Shown piece by piece: positions 41,970-49,564 of a stretch of DNA of 64,000 nucleotides; the stretch's first letter is position 1; each line of letters opens with the position of its first letter. The notes beneath the pieces were generated by a model. The model was given only the letters and a program-made list of their open reading frames with translations, was not told where the DNA came from and did no database searches. This DNA comes from Hydrogenophilales bacterium. GTDB taxonomy: Bacteria > Pseudomonadota > Gammaproteobacteria > Burkholderiales > Thiobacillaceae. Where the stretch lies: NCBI GenBank assembly GCA_016703155.1, contig JADJCP010000001.1, positions 62,001 to 126,000 on the forward strand, read 5' to 3'. Position numbers and translations under genes: made by a program.

Positions 41970-42572
41970 ATGCCCCGCCGTCCTCGAATAAAACCCCCCG
42001 GCCTGCCCCAGCACCTCGTGCAACGCGGCGTCAATCGGGAACCGTGTTTCTTCGCCGAGGAGGATTATCAGTGCTACCTCCATTGGCTGAAGAAATCGGC
42101 TGCCGATTACCGTTGTGCCATCCACGCCTACGTCCTGATGACCAACCACGTTCACTTGCTGGTCGCGTCGGAGACACCCGAAGGGCCCAGCCGCCTCATG
42201 CAATTTGTCGGGCGCCGTTATGTGCAATACATCAATCGCGCCTACAAGCGTACCGGCACGTTATGGGAAGGCCGTTTCAAATCCAGTGTGGTGCAGACCG
42301 AGGAGTATTTTCTGCTGTGTTCACGGTATATCGAGCTCAACCCGGTACGTGCCAGCATGGTCACCGCAGGTGACGTGGCTGCGCCGGGCCAACTGTTCTA
42401 TCGAACCCTGGTCACGTTGGAGAGCGACCACCTGGCGATCGATGGACACCGTTATCCCCTGACCGCTGGGATGCAGACGGTCGCGGAGATCAATCTGGGC
42501 ACCCGCTCCGTGCTGGAGTATTTGCTGTCGCCGATACAGCGGGCGTTTCATGAGGCAGGGAGAGAACGCTGA
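41970..42572 (+). CDS. Chimera: RAYT N-terminal part fused to an HlyD C-terminus
   Basis: Residues 1-130 are a RAYT transposase (MPRRPRIKPPGLPQHLVQRG, NHVHLLV, FLLCSRYIELNPVRASMV). From about residue 131 (nt 42362) the frame reads PGQLFYRTLVTLESDHLAID, LTAGMQTVAEINLGTRSVLE and YLLSPIQRAFHE. That is the beta-barrel end and C-terminal helix of type I secretion adaptors (HlyD family). The fusion is in frame and open over 200 codons. It probably is a remnant rather than a working protein: the transposase lacks its C-terminal half and the adaptor its membrane anchor and hairpin. Confidence 0.75.
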   Translation: MPRRPRIKPPGLPQHLVQRGVNREPCFFAEEDYQCYLHWLKKSAADYRCAIHAYVLMTNHVHLLVASETPEGPSRLMQFVGRRYVQYINRAYKRTGTLWEGRFKSSVVQTEEYFLLCSRYIELNPVRASMVTAGDVAAPGQLFYRTLVTLESDHLAIDGHRYPLTAGMQTVAEINLGTRSVLEYLLSPIQRAFHEAGRER

Positions 42573-42640
42573 TTTAGCGCGGATAGTTCTGGTCGCCTGC
42601 TACGATGAAACGAAGTGATGCCCTATATAGACCCAAGCAT

Positions 42641-42684
42641 GCCTGAATCCGGGAACCCTGGATTTCGCTTCGCTGCATTCAGGC
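42641..42684. repeat. Palindromic repeat between the HlyD remnant and the thioredoxin fusion gene
   Basis: GCCTGAAT (42641-42648) and ATTCAGGC (42677-42684) are inverted around CCGGGAACCCTGG and TTCGCTTCGCTG. It resembles extragenic palindromes, and could also end upstream transcription. Confidence 0.5.
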
Positions 42685-42702
42685 TACAGGATCAGTTCGG
42701 TT

Positions 42703-43974
42703 ATGCACGATACACGACGGATTGCCCTCTTTTTCGCCGGCCTGCTGTGCCTCTGGCTGATTTTGCCAGTCGGCGCAGGCGCCCAGCCGCCGATGGCCTG
42801 GAAAGGGCTCGGCGCGGATGGTCAGGCCACGGTCGATCTCTGGTTTTTCTGGTCGGCGCGCTGTCCGCATTGCCTCGACGCCCGACCCGAGGTTCTGAAT
42901 CTGGTCCAAACCCATCCCTGGATCCACCTGCACGACCTGGAACTGACCCGCCACCCGGAGCATGTCGAGCGCTATGCGGCGATGGCCCGGGCGCTCGGGC
43001 AGGAGGCGCAGTCGGTGCCTGCCTTCATCTATTGCGGCCGCATGGAGGTCGGTTGGGATAGCGCCGCGACCAGCGGCCAGGCCTTGTTGACGGCGCTTCG
43101 GGATTGCCGGCAAGCCCCCGGTCCCGAGGCGGTGGGGGCCGCGCCTACGGAATCGACGACGACCATCGACCTGCCCGGATTCGGTCGGATCGATGCCGCG
43201 TCGCTCTCCCTGCCGGCACTCACCGTGCTGATCGCCGGCATGGACGCCTTCAACCCCTGCGCCTTCTTCGTGCTTTTGTTCCTGCTCTCCTTACTTGTGC
43301 ACCAGCAGGACCGGCGCCGCATGCTGATCATCGGCGGCGTCTTCGTGCTGTTTTCCGGTTTGATGTACTTTGCCTTCATGGCCGCCTGGCTCGGCCTGTT
43401 CCGCATGATGGGCAGTCTGCCCTGGGTGACGGCCACCGCCGGCCTGGTGGCCCTGGCGATCGGCCTGATCAACGTCAAGGATTACTTCGCCTTCAAGCAG
43501 GGCGTCAGCCTGTCTATCCCGGAAGCACGCAAGTCGGACATCTTCCAGCGCGGCCGACGCATCCTCAACGCCGGCAGCCTGCCGGCGATGCTGGCCGCCA
43601 CCGTGGTTCTGGCCGTGGCCGCCAACTTCTACGAACTGCTCTGCACCGCCGGTTTCCCCATGGTCTACACCCGCCTGCTCACCCTGCACGCCCCCGACCC
43701 CGCCCAGCACTATCTTTACCTGGCCCTCTACAACGTCATCTATGTCCTGCCGCTGCTGCTTATCGTCCTCGCCTTCGTGCGCGGCATGGGCGCGCGCAAG
43801 CTCACCGAGCGCGAAGGCCGTCTGCTGAAACTGCTCTCGGGGTTGATGATGCTGGGTCTGGGCATCCTGCTGCTGGCGGCGCCGGAGCGCCTCAACAATC
43901 TTGGCATCGCCTTCGGCCTGCTGATCGGCGCGGCCGGATTGACCTGGCTGGCCGCAAAGTTCGGCAAGACCTGA
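42703..43974 (+). CDS. Thioredoxin-like domain fused to a DsbD/CcdA-like membrane domain
   Basis: A 423-residue protein. After a signal or anchor (residues 8-28) comes a thioredoxin-like domain with active site CPHC (Cys54, Cys57), expected in the periplasm. From about residue 175 several membrane helices follow, with a Cys in FNPCAFFVLLF and another in FYELLCTAGFPMVYTRLL. That Cys pair is the DsbD/CcdA pattern for passing electrons across the membrane. It likely carries reductant to periplasmic disulfides. The domain order is the reverse of DsbD, whose thioredoxin is C-terminal. No cytochrome c maturation gene is adjacent. Confidence 0.8.
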   Translation: MHDTRRIALFFAGLLCLWLILPVGAGAQPPMAWKGLGADGQATVDLWFFWSARCPHCLDARPEVLNLVQTHPWIHLHDLELTRHPEHVERYAAMARALGQEAQSVPAFIYCGRMEVGWDSAATSGQALLTALRDCRQAPGPEAVGAAPTESTTTIDLPGFGRIDAASLSLPALTVLIAGMDAFNPCAFFVLLFLLSLLVHQQDRRRMLIIGGVFVLFSGLMYFAFMAAWLGLFRMMGSLPWVTATAGLVALAIGLINVKDYFAFKQGVSLSIPEARKSDIFQRGRRILNAGSLPAMLAATVVLAVAANFYELLCTAGFPMVYTRLLTLHAPDPAQHYLYLALYNVIYVLPLLLIVLAFVRGMGARKLTEREGRLLKLLSGLMMLGLGILLLAAPERLNNLGIAFGLLIGAAGLTWLAAKFGKT

Positions 43975-44044
43975 GTCTTCTCGGGTTCTCTCGCCGGGAG
44001 CCGTCGTGCATACTTCCGGCACTTCTCATTATTCGAAAGCCCTC

Positions 44045-44386
44045 ATGTCCAACCTGCCCGCCTGCCCGCAATGCGCGATGGAAAACACCTACCCCGATGG
44101 CGCGAACTACGTCTGCGCCGACTGCGGCCACGAGTGGCCGATGCAGACCGCCGCCAATGCCACCGACGACACGGATGCGGTCATCCGCGATGCCAATGGC
44201 AATGCCCTGGCGGATGGCGACTCGGTGGTACTGATCAAGGATCTGAAGGTGAAGGGCTCATCCATCACGTTGAAGATGGGCACCAAGGTGAAGAGCATCC
44301 GCCTGGCCGGCGGCGACCACGAAGTCGACTGCAAGATGGACGCCGGCAACTTCATGCTGAAGGCCTGCTATCTGCGCAAGGTGTAG
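44045..44386 (+). CDS. yjdM: Zinc-ribbon protein YjdM (PhnA family)
   Basis: A 113-residue protein with an N-terminal zinc ribbon (CPQC and CADC) and a C-terminal PhnA domain (DANGNALADGDSVVLIKDLK, GTKVKSIRL). The family is linked by name to phosphonate use, but its activity is not known. It lies alone on the plus strand, converging on radA with only 6 nt between stops. Confidence 0.93.
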   Translation: MSNLPACPQCAMENTYPDGANYVCADCGHEWPMQTAANATDDTDAVIRDANGNALADGDSVVLIKDLKVKGSSITLKMGTKVKSIRLAGGDHEVDCKMDAGNFMLKACYLRKV

Positions 44387-44392
44387 CCGGCT

Positions 44393-45751
44393 TCAGCCGA
44401 GTTCGCGCAAGTAATCCAGGGCCTCGCTCAACGTCACCACCCCCCTGACCTCGACGCCCGCCGGCACCTGTTTCGGCAGATTCGCCTTGGGCGCGAGGAT
44501 GCGGTTGAAGCCCAGCTTGGTGGCCTCCTTCAGGCGTTCCTGACCGCGCTGCACCGGGCGGATTTCTCCCGACAAGCCGATCTCGCCAAATACCGCCAGT
44601 TTGTGGGTAAGCGCCTTGTTGCGGATCGACGAGACCACGGCCATGAGCACCGCCAGGTCGGCGGCGGGTTCGTTAATGCGCACCCCGCCGACGGCATTGA
44701 CGAAGACATCCTGATCGAAGCAGGCGATGCCGCCGTGGCGGTGCAACACAGCGAGCAGCATGGCCAGGCGATTCGGGTCGAGGCCAACGGTGAGTCGGCG
44801 CGGCGTCGGCGTGTGGGCGGTATCCACCAACGCCTGGATTTCCACCAGCAGCGGCCGGGTGCCTTCCTGGGTGACCACCACGCAGGAGCCGGGCGCTTCG
44901 CGCTCCGAACGGTTCAGGAACAGCGCCGACGGGTTGTTGACGCCCTTCAGGCCCTTGTCGGTCATGGCGAATACGCCCAGCTCGTTGACCGCGCCGAAGC
45001 GGTTCTTGAAGGCGCGGATCAGCCGGAAGCTGGAGCCGGTGTCGCCCTCGAAATAGAGCACGGTATCGACGATGTGCTCGAGGACGCGCGGCCCGGCGAG
45101 GGTGCCTTCCTTGGTGACGTGGCCGACGAAGATCACCGTGGTGCCGCTCTGCTTGGCGTGCCGGGTGAGTTCCTGGGCGCATTCGCGCACCTGCGAGACG
45201 CTGCCCGGCGCCGAGGTCAGGGCGTCGGTGTAGACCGTCTGGATGGAGTCGATGACCGCGACCTGGGGCTTTTCCGCCTGCAAGGTGCCGAGGATGGCTT
45301 CCAGGCGGATCTCGGTGAGCAGGGGAATGTCGGCGCCATCGAGGCCCAACCGATTGGCGCGCATGGCGATCTGGTCGGCGGATTCCTCGCCGCTGACGTA
45401 GAGCGTCTTGTGCTGACCTGAGAGGGTCGCCAGGGCCTGCAACAGCAAGGTGGATTTGCCGATGCCCGGATCGCCGCCGATGAGGACGACGCCACCCGGG
45501 ACCAGCCCGCCGCCCAGGACGCGGTCGAATTCCGACTGGCCGGTGGGAATGCGCGGCGTTTCGCGCGCCTGCACCTGAGAAAGTTTCTGCACCGCGCCCG
45601 CCGCCGCCAGCCCCTGGAAGCGCCGTGTCTGCACCTCGGCGACCGATTCGGCGAGGGTATTCCAGGCCAGGCAATGCGGGCACTGGCCCTGCCATTTGTT
45701 GGTCTGGCCGCCGCATTCGTTGCAGACGTAAAGGGTTTTGTCCTTGGCCAA
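44393..45751 (-). CDS. radA: DNA repair protein RadA
   Basis: The 452-residue RadA/Sms helps branch migration in recombination. It has an N-terminal zinc finger (CNECGG and CPHC), Walker A GDPGIGKST, the KNRFG motif that replaces RecA loop 2, and a Lon-like C-terminal domain. The start codon is TTG at 45751, giving the conserved MAKDKTLYVC; no ATG fits. Confidence 0.96.
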   Translation of the reverse strand: MAKDKTLYVCNECGGQTNKWQGQCPHCLAWNTLAESVAEVQTRRFQGLAAAGAVQKLSQVQARETPRIPTGQSEFDRVLGGGLVPGGVVLIGGDPGIGKSTLLLQALATLSGQHKTLYVSGEESADQIAMRANRLGLDGADIPLLTEIRLEAILGTLQAEKPQVAVIDSIQTVYTDALTSAPGSVSQVRECAQELTRHAKQSGTTVIFVGHVTKEGTLAGPRVLEHIVDTVLYFEGDTGSSFRLIRAFKNRFGAVNELGVFAMTDKGLKGVNNPSALFLNRSEREAPGSCVVVTQEGTRPLLVEIQALVDTAHTPTPRRLTVGLDPNRLAMLLAVLHRHGGIACFDQDVFVNAVGGVRINEPAADLAVLMAVVSSIRNKALTHKLAVFGEIGLSGEIRPVQRGQERLKEATKLGFNRILAPKANLPKQVPAGVEVRGVVTLSEALDYLRELG

Positions 45752-45844
45752 GCTGAGTGTTCCCTGAGGTTTAACGGTCGGGGTCCACCCGCATACGCTG
45801 GCGTTTCACACCCTGACCGGGGATTGTAGCGCCGTGGGCAAGCC

Positions 45845-45921
45845 TGTAGGAGCCCGCTTGCGGGCGATTAATCGACAGCACGCCGCAAAGCGCGGATATC
45901 GCCCGCAAGCGGGCTCCTACA
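45845..45921. repeat. REP-like inverted repeat, second GTAGGAGCCCGC copy
   Basis: The arm TGTAGGAGCCCGCTTGCG (45845 on) and its reverse complement (45898-45921) surround about 30 nt. The arms equal those at 6378-6435. It lies between radA and ubiT. Confidence 0.85.
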
Positions 45922-45930
45922 GCGCGCCGC

Positions 45931-46416
45931 TCAATGCGCCCCGGCGATCTCCCGCTGTTGCGCCTTCAGCCTGACGTTCGCGACCACCCGCGACAGGGCG
46001 GCGGGCAGGTGTTGCATCACGGTTTCCAGTTCGACGGCGTCGAGCATGTTCTTGACCCTCAGGCCCAGGTCGGTGTTGCCCTCGATGAGCAGGCGGCGGT
46101 TGAAGAACAGGGTATCCGGGTCGTCGACGCGCAAGGCCAGGCGGGCGAAGTCCTCGGTCGTGGCGGTGAAGGTGACGTCGGCCTGCTCGTTGACCTCGGT
46201 GACGAAGCCATGCCGGCTGACCGAGAAATAGGCGCGCAGGCCGGTGTCGCGCAGATGCACGCAGAAGCGCCGGCCGCGCAACGGAGCCCAATCCAGGTCT
46301 TTCAGGGATTTCCAGGCCACCAGATTCAACAAGGCCACCAGACTGGCCGAGGCCGGCAAGGCGGGCAGACGGCGCAGAACGCGGGCCAGGGGCTGGGGGA
46401 AGTTGGGCAGGCGCAT
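45931..46416 (-). CDS. ubiT: SCP2-domain accessory protein UbiT
   Basis: A 161-residue protein with a sterol-carrier (SCP2) fold, expected to bind ubiquinone intermediates during oxygen-independent synthesis. Visible are MRLPNFPQPLARVLRRLP and the core ADVTFTATTEDFARLALR, DTLFFNRRLLIEGNTDLGLRVKN. It ends the yhcC-ubiU-ubiV-ubiT group. The ATG at 46416 gives the usual length; an in-frame upstream start at 46476 would overlap ubiV. Confidence 0.9.
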   Translation of the reverse strand: MRLPNFPQPLARVLRRLPALPASASLVALLNLVAWKSLKDLDWAPLRGRRFCVHLRDTGLRAYFSVSRHGFVTEVNEQADVTFTATTEDFARLALRVDDPDTLFFNRRLLIEGNTDLGLRVKNMLDAVELETVMQHLPAALSRVVANVRLKAQQREIAGAH

Positions 46417-46465
46417 TGGAAGACTCCGTTCAGGCTGGGTGGTAATCAAGACCCGGTCCGCCCAG

Positions 46466-47320
46466 TTAGTAGCCATCGTAGGGTTGGCCGGGAATCAGGC
46501 GGTCGAGCCGACCGGGTGCATCCTTGGCGTTCAGGGCACCGTCGGCAAGCTGCCGGAAGACCTCGACGACCCGTCCCATGTGCCGGAGCTGCGGCGACAG
46601 GCGCAATACGTCGACCTTGCTGCCGTCCAGATCGGCATAGCGGTGCGCCAGGCTGTGCACCTTGCCGGACTGGGTCTGGATGCCGTTCAGGGTCAGGAAA
46701 TCCTGGGCCTCGCGGGTTCGCAGGGTCAGGCCGTCCGGATGCTCCAGGCATTTGAACTGGCAGTCGTCCTTTTGCAGGTTGTAGTGCCGGGCGGTGAAAC
46801 AGCGCGCCGAGAAGGCCAGGGGCAGCCGGCCATAGGCGAACACCTCGGTTTCGACATTCTCGGGAACAGGCATGGCGGCGATCATGTCGCGCGGCATCTC
46901 CACCGGCGGCACCCAGCGCACCGCGCCCGATTCGGAGAGCATGGCCAGGGTTTCCGGGTTGTAGACGTTGAGCGTCGGCCCGGCGACAAAAGGCAGCTTC
47001 GCCTCGGCGCACAGGCGCACGGCACCGAACTCGTTGGCCTCGACCTTGAAGCGGCCCTGCCCGACCAGCTTGCGCAGCATCTTCAGGTCGGACTCCGATT
47101 CGATCAGCGTCTGACTGGAGAGCACGACCTCTTTCCCGGTGTCGGCCAGGGTCGCGGCCAGGTCCAGCCAATCCTGCACGCGTATCAGGTGACGCCGCGA
47201 GCAAACCGTCTCACCCAGATAGATGATGTCCACCGGCCAGCCGGCGGCCTCGCCGTAAAAGGCAAGCGTGTCCTCGCGGGACCAGTAATAAAGGAGCGGG
47301 CCGAGCGAGAGTTTCATCAT
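46466..47320 (-). CDS. ubiV: Oxygen-independent ubiquinone hydroxylase subunit UbiV
   Basis: A U32-family protein of about 284 residues that forms an iron-sulfur heterodimer with UbiU and hydroxylates the quinone ring without O2. It starts MMKLSLGPLLYYW and has the Cys cluster RCFTARHYNLQKDDCQFKC with earlier Cys in ETVCSRRH and RLCAEAK. The start overlaps the ubiU stop by 3 nt. Longer open frames upstream are the shadow of ubiU. Confidence 0.92.
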   Translation of the reverse strand: MMKLSLGPLLYYWSREDTLAFYGEAAGWPVDIIYLGETVCSRRHLIRVQDWLDLAATLADTGKEVVLSSQTLIESESDLKMLRKLVGQGRFKVEANEFGAVRLCAEAKLPFVAGPTLNVYNPETLAMLSESGAVRWVPPVEMPRDMIAAMPVPENVETEVFAYGRLPLAFSARCFTARHYNLQKDDCQFKCLEHPDGLTLRTREAQDFLTLNGIQTQSGKVHSLAHRYADLDGSKVDVLRLSPQLRHMGRVVEVFRQLADGALNAKDAPGRLDRLIPGQPYDGY

Positions 47321-48330
47321 TTCCATGGCCGGTAATACGCCCCGAGGGTATGCATGCTGCCCTCGGAGATCTTGTCGAGTTGCGCGTGCCAGGCGGGCTG
47401 TACCGCGAAGGTCGCGGCGGATTTCTTCACCGCGTCGATGGCGGCGCGCCAGACCTGGGTGACCTGGGCGACGTAGGCCGGGCTGCGCTGCCGGCCTTCG
47501 ATCTTGATGGCGGCGACGCCCAGGCGGTGCATCTCCGGCAGCATCTCCAGGGTGTTCAGGCTGGTCGGCTCTTCCAGTGCGTAATAAGTGTCGCCCTGGA
47601 CCTCGAAGCGGCCCTTGCACAAGGTCGGGTAGCCGGCCTTTTCGTTGTCGGCGTAACGGTCGATGAGGATGCCGTTGAGGCGCGTCTCCATGCCTTTGTC
47701 GGTCTGCTGCCAACGCACCGCGTGACCCGGCGAACAGGCGCCGAAGGTGTTCGGTGAATCGCCGCAGGCATACGAAGACAATAGGCAACGGCCCTCGACC
47801 ATGACGCACAGGCCGCCGAAACCGAACAGTTCGATCTCCGCCTCGGTATTGCGGATGACGTTTTCCACTTGCGGCAGCGACAGGACGCGCGGCAGGACGG
47901 CGCGCCGGATGCCGAAACGTTCGCGGTAGAAATTCACCGCCTCGTAGCTGGTCGCCGAGCCCTGCACGGACAGATGCAGGCGCAGGTCGGGGTGAGTCCG
48001 GTTGGCATAGGCCATCAGTCCGGGGTCGGCCAGGATGACGGCGTCCACCCCCAGCTCGGTGGCCTTGTCGACGGCCGCGTGCCAGCGGCTGAGGGTGGCC
48101 GGCTGCGGATAGGTGTTCAGGGCCATGAGCACCTTGCGCCCTTTCGCCTGGGCATAGCGTATGCCTTCGGCCAGCGACTTCTCGTCGAAGTTGAGGCCAC
48201 TGAAATTTCGGGCGTTGGTATTGTCCTTCAGTCCCAGGTAAACACCGTCGGCGCCATGATCCACGGCCGCCTTGAGTGCGGGCAGGCTTCCGGCCGGACA
48301 AATCAATTCCAACAACGGTTCAGGCAACAT
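47317..48330 (-). CDS. ubiU: Oxygen-independent ubiquinone hydroxylase subunit UbiU
   Basis: The 337-residue partner of UbiV. U32 motifs ELICPAGSLPALKAAVDHGADGVY and ADPGLMAY are present, and iron-sulfur Cys lie in GGLCVMVEGRC, SYACG and FGACSPGH, then IKIEGRQRSP. It overlaps the end of yhcC by 11 nt. The pair lets ubiquinone be made under anoxia, for example for nitrate respiration. Confidence 0.93.
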   Translation of the reverse strand: MLPEPLLELICPAGSLPALKAAVDHGADGVYLGLKDNTNARNFSGLNFDEKSLAEGIRYAQAKGRKVLMALNTYPQPATLSRWHAAVDKATELGVDAVILADPGLMAYANRTHPDLRLHLSVQGSATSYEAVNFYRERFGIRRAVLPRVLSLPQVENVIRNTEAEIELFGFGGLCVMVEGRCLLSSYACGDSPNTFGACSPGHAVRWQQTDKGMETRLNGILIDRYADNEKAGYPTLCKGRFEVQGDTYYALEEPTSLNTLEMLPEMHRLGVAAIKIEGRQRSPAYVAQVTQVWRAAIDAVKKSAATFAVQPAWHAQLDKISEGSMHTLGAYYRPWK

Positions 48331-49354
48331 TCTTCAAGTCCTGGTTGAGATTCAGCGCACGACTGCCCTGACGCGTGCCCCGCGCCCGCAAGGTGTTTTC
48401 GATGCCGTTCAGGACGATCCATTTGTGCTGACACCAATCCGGGGCAAGCAAGACATCGCGCGGCGAAGTGCCGGTGACACGGTGGTAGATGACCTCCTCG
48501 GGGGTGTACTCGATCAGGTCGGCGGCAATGCGGATGTAATCATCCATGGTCAACGGCGTGTACTCGCCCCGCCGCCACTGGTTGGCGAGCTGGGTATGGC
48601 GGACGACGTGCAGCGGGTGCAGCTTCAGGCCTTCGACGCCCTCCTCCAGAACGCGCGCCAGGGTCTGGCGGTAATGCCATTCGCCTTCCCCCGGCAGTCC
48701 GACGATCAGATGGGCGCAGACCGGCAAACCCATGCGCCTGGCGGCATGGCAGGTCTGCACGTATTCGCGGAAGCCATGCCCCCGGTTGACCCGTGCCAGA
48801 CTCTCGTCGAAGGCCGATTGCAGGCCCAGTTCCAGCCAGACCTCCAACCCCCGGTCGCGGTATTCGGCGAGCAGATCAAGCACGGCGGGCGGCACGCAAT
48901 CCGGGCGGGTACCCACCGACAGGCCGACCACATCGCCGTGGCTCAACGCCTCGTCATAGAGCGCGCGCAACCGGTCAATCTCGGCATAGGTATTGGTATA
49001 CGCCTGGAAATAGGCCATGAATTTGCGTGCCCGCGTGCGCTTGGCAATCGCTTGCCGGCCCGAGTCGAGCTGCGCCGGCAGCGCCCCGGGCAGGCGTTTG
49101 CGTGGCAACAACAACGGGCCACCGGCATCACTGGCTGGTTCGGGAAACCGGGGCGAACCACTTGCCGCGGCATCCGGAGCCGGCTCGTTCGGGCTGAACG
49201 AAGCGTTATTGCAGAAGGTACAGCCACCGACACCCTTGCTGCCGTCGCGGTTTGGGCAGGTGAAGCCGGCATCCAGGGCAATCTTGTGCACCCGCTCGCC
49301 ATGACGGGCGAGCAGCCATTGGCCAAAGGTATGCACGTAGTCCGACAGCGCCAT
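48320..49354 (-). CDS. Radical SAM protein of the YhcC family
   Basis: A 344-residue protein. The cluster motif is spread as CPNRDGSKGVGGCTFC, with VGLSVGTRPDCV, ELGLQSAFDESLARVNRGH and LIVGLPGE typical of the YhcC/TIGR01212 group. The reaction is not established. It carries an Ala/Pro-rich insert of about 30 residues around 55-85. It is first in the operon with ubiU, ubiV and ubiT, which suggests a link to anaerobic metabolism. Confidence 0.88.
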   Translation of the reverse strand: MALSDYVHTFGQWLLARHGERVHKIALDAGFTCPNRDGSKGVGGCTFCNNASFSPNEPAPDAAASGSPRFPEPASDAGGPLLLPRKRLPGALPAQLDSGRQAIAKRTRARKFMAYFQAYTNTYAEIDRLRALYDEALSHGDVVGLSVGTRPDCVPPAVLDLLAEYRDRGLEVWLELGLQSAFDESLARVNRGHGFREYVQTCHAARRMGLPVCAHLIVGLPGEGEWHYRQTLARVLEEGVEGLKLHPLHVVRHTQLANQWRRGEYTPLTMDDYIRIAADLIEYTPEEVIYHRVTGTSPRDVLLAPDWCQHKWIVLNGIENTLRARGTRQGSRALNLNQDLKNVA

Positions 49355-49564
49355 GAATAGTCTCGTGATGATTCAAGCAAAGAAGATAACACGGTAGATT
49401 TGTCCCTGGCCAATCTGCCTGGTCATGGGATTGATCTTTGTCAGGCACGAGGCGGGCACCGGGTCGCAATTTTCCGGGCGCGGACCAGCCGAGTGTCTTA
49501 TCATTGAGCCTTTTGCGACCGCCCCGACCTACCGGGCGGCCACCACTGAATACGGTTGACGACG

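Noticed and set aside
38477..42572. Prophage or integrative element
   Set aside because: No integrase, phage structural gene, tRNA target duplication or conjugation gene; the RAYTs and fragments explain the accessory content.
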